The position numbers were made by a program, and so were the translations under genes. The notes under the pieces are model-generated. The model made no database searches and was not told the DNA's origin. It worked only from the letters and a program-made list of their open reading frames with translations. Shown here in pieces: positions 14,832 through 15,587 of a stretch of DNA of 15,587 nucleotides. How positions within the stretch are numbered: the stretch's first letter is position 1; every line of letters begins with the position of its first letter. The stretch comes from an uncultured Lachnospiraceae bacterium (GTDB lineage: Bacteria > Bacillota_A > Clostridia > Lachnospirales > Lachnospiraceae), in the NCBI GenBank assembly GCA_902796775.1, contig CADBQK010000140.1, forward strand, positions 1-15,587. Direction: 5' to 3'.

Positions 14832-15587
14832 TCAGATCTTTGCGATCGTACCTCCGCCGATCACGCATCCTTCTTCATCGTAAAACACGGCTGTCTGGCC
14901 TGGAGTTGCAGCCCTGATCGGTTCATCAAACACAACTCTGATCAGCTCATGCCCCTGGATCTGCACTTTTTCTATTTTTGCAGATTGACCGCCATGGCGA
15001 TATCGGATCTTTACAATACAGGACAATCTTTCTCCTTTACAGAGATCTTCGATGCTCATGAAATTCACATCTTTGCAGTACAGCTCTTTACTGTAAAGAG
15101 CTGCCTCATCTCCCAGTACCACTTCATTTTTATCCGCACGTATCTCTTTAACATAAACAGGATGTCCCATCGCAATGCCCAGCCCTTTGCGCTGGCCGAC
15201 GGTATAATGGATGATCCCCTTATGCTTTCCCAGAATTTGACCGGATTCATCTACAAATGATCCCTCTCCCGGGACTGCGCCCTGTGCCGATTTCCCGATA
15301 TAGTCAGCATAGCTCCCGTCGCTCACAAAGCAGATCTCCTGAGAGTCACGCTTTGAAGCAACCGGAAGTCCTGCATCCTGTGCAATTTTCCTTACCTCGC
15401 TTTTTGACAGACTGCCGAGAGGCATCAGGGTAGCCGCAAGCTGCTCCTGGCTAAGCCTGCAGAGCATGTATGTCTGATCCTTTTCTGCATGCAATGCCTT
15501 TTTGACTGTATATCGTCCATTCTCCAGCTTCACAACGGATGCATAATGCCCGGTAGCAACATATGCAGCCCCGGTTACCTTTGCATA
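14832..15587 (-). CDS. mnmA: tRNA-specific 2-thiouridylase MnmA, 5' part missing
   Basis: Enzyme that adenylates and thiolates U34 of Lys, Glu and Gln tRNAs. The visible 251 residues enter in frame from the right edge at YAKVTGAAYVATGHYA (the conserved ATGHYA motif), so the N-terminal PP-loop and first catalytic cysteine are outside. PLGSLSKSEVRKIAQDAGLPVASKRDSQEICFV carries the second catalytic cysteine (codon 15330-15332), which forms the persulfide. HYTVGQRKGLGIA and VYVKEIRADKNEVVLG form the central domain, and IRYRHGG to PGQTAVFYDEEGCVIGGGTI is the C-terminal beta-barrel. No frameshift or stop is seen. It is the most upstream visible gene of the right-hand run. Confidence 0.95.
   Translation of the reverse strand, partial: YAKVTGAAYVATGHYASVVKLENGRYTVKKALHAEKDQTYMLCRLSQEQLAATLMPLGSLSKSEVRKIAQDAGLPVASKRDSQEICFVSDGSYADYIGKSAQGAVPGEGSFVDESGQILGKHKGIIHYTVGQRKGLGIAMGHPVYVKEIRADKNEVVLGDEAALYSKELYCKDVNFMSIEDLCKGERLSCIVKIRYRHGGQSAKIEKVQIQGHELIRVVFDEPIRAATPGQTAVFYDEEGCVIGGGTIAKI

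Noticed and set aside
14785..14868. Longer start for the four-helix membrane protein
   Set aside because: The extension reads through the end of mnmA in another frame; AAGGAGG directly before the ATG cluster at 14775-14787 marks the real start.

Overview
The window looks like ordinary chromosome from an anaerobic Firmicute, most likely a Clostridia/Lachnospiraceae member. The evidence is strong AGGAGG-type ribosome binding sites, sigma-A-like TTGACA/TATAAT promoters, a clostripain-family protease, a class Ic aspartate aminotransferase, a DUF4097 protein, and TcdA, TopB and DUF6765 proteins of the kind found in gut Clostridia. The species assignment is an inference. I see no rRNA, tRNA, transposase, phage gene, CRISPR array or recognisable defence island. 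Twelve of the thirteen genes run leftward; only the acyltransferase at 10711-11820 runs rightward. No gap without a gene exceeds about 280 bases.

Left part (1-6324, all minus). The window opens inside ilvN, the regulatory subunit of acetolactate synthase, which has its own near-consensus promoter (559-587). Upstream of it lies a class Ic aspartate aminotransferase gene, followed by a GC-rich hairpin that probably ends its transcript. Before that come three closely spaced genes, transcribed in the order polytopic membrane protein, membrane-anchored DUF4097 protein, membrane-anchored clostripain-like cysteine protease. They look like one envelope-associated operon.

Middle part (6491-10494, minus). 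tcdA (tRNA t6A cyclisation) has a good promoter at 10546-10574. It is followed by topB (DNA topoisomerase III), whose promoter at 9678-9706 is covered by a palindrome. The last four bases of topB overlap the TTG start of a CPBP-family intramembrane protease, and that gene's Shine-Dalgarno sequence lies inside the topB coding end.

The 216-base divergent region 10495-10710 holds back-to-back promoters for tcdA (minus) and a membrane acyltransferase-3 (plus). A perfect 9-bp inverted repeat lies in the acyltransferase leader, and an 8-base copy of one of its arms lies in the tcdA leader. The acyltransferase stop converges to within 8 bases of the stop of the next minus-strand gene.

Right part (11829-15587, minus). 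A tightly packed run starts with the 3' two-thirds of mnmA (tRNA 2-thiouridylase). It continues with a four-helix membrane protein of unknown function, a DUF6765 protein carrying an HxxxDxxAH metal-site-like motif, a DUF308 membrane protein, and a fusion of a YjbR/MmcQ domain with an MGMT-type alkyltransferase domain that keeps its active-site cysteine.

Nothing here proves a new system. The items most worth a second look are the three-gene envelope/protease operon, the YjbR-MGMT fusion, the palindromes placed on promoters or leaders, and the DUF6765 protein.
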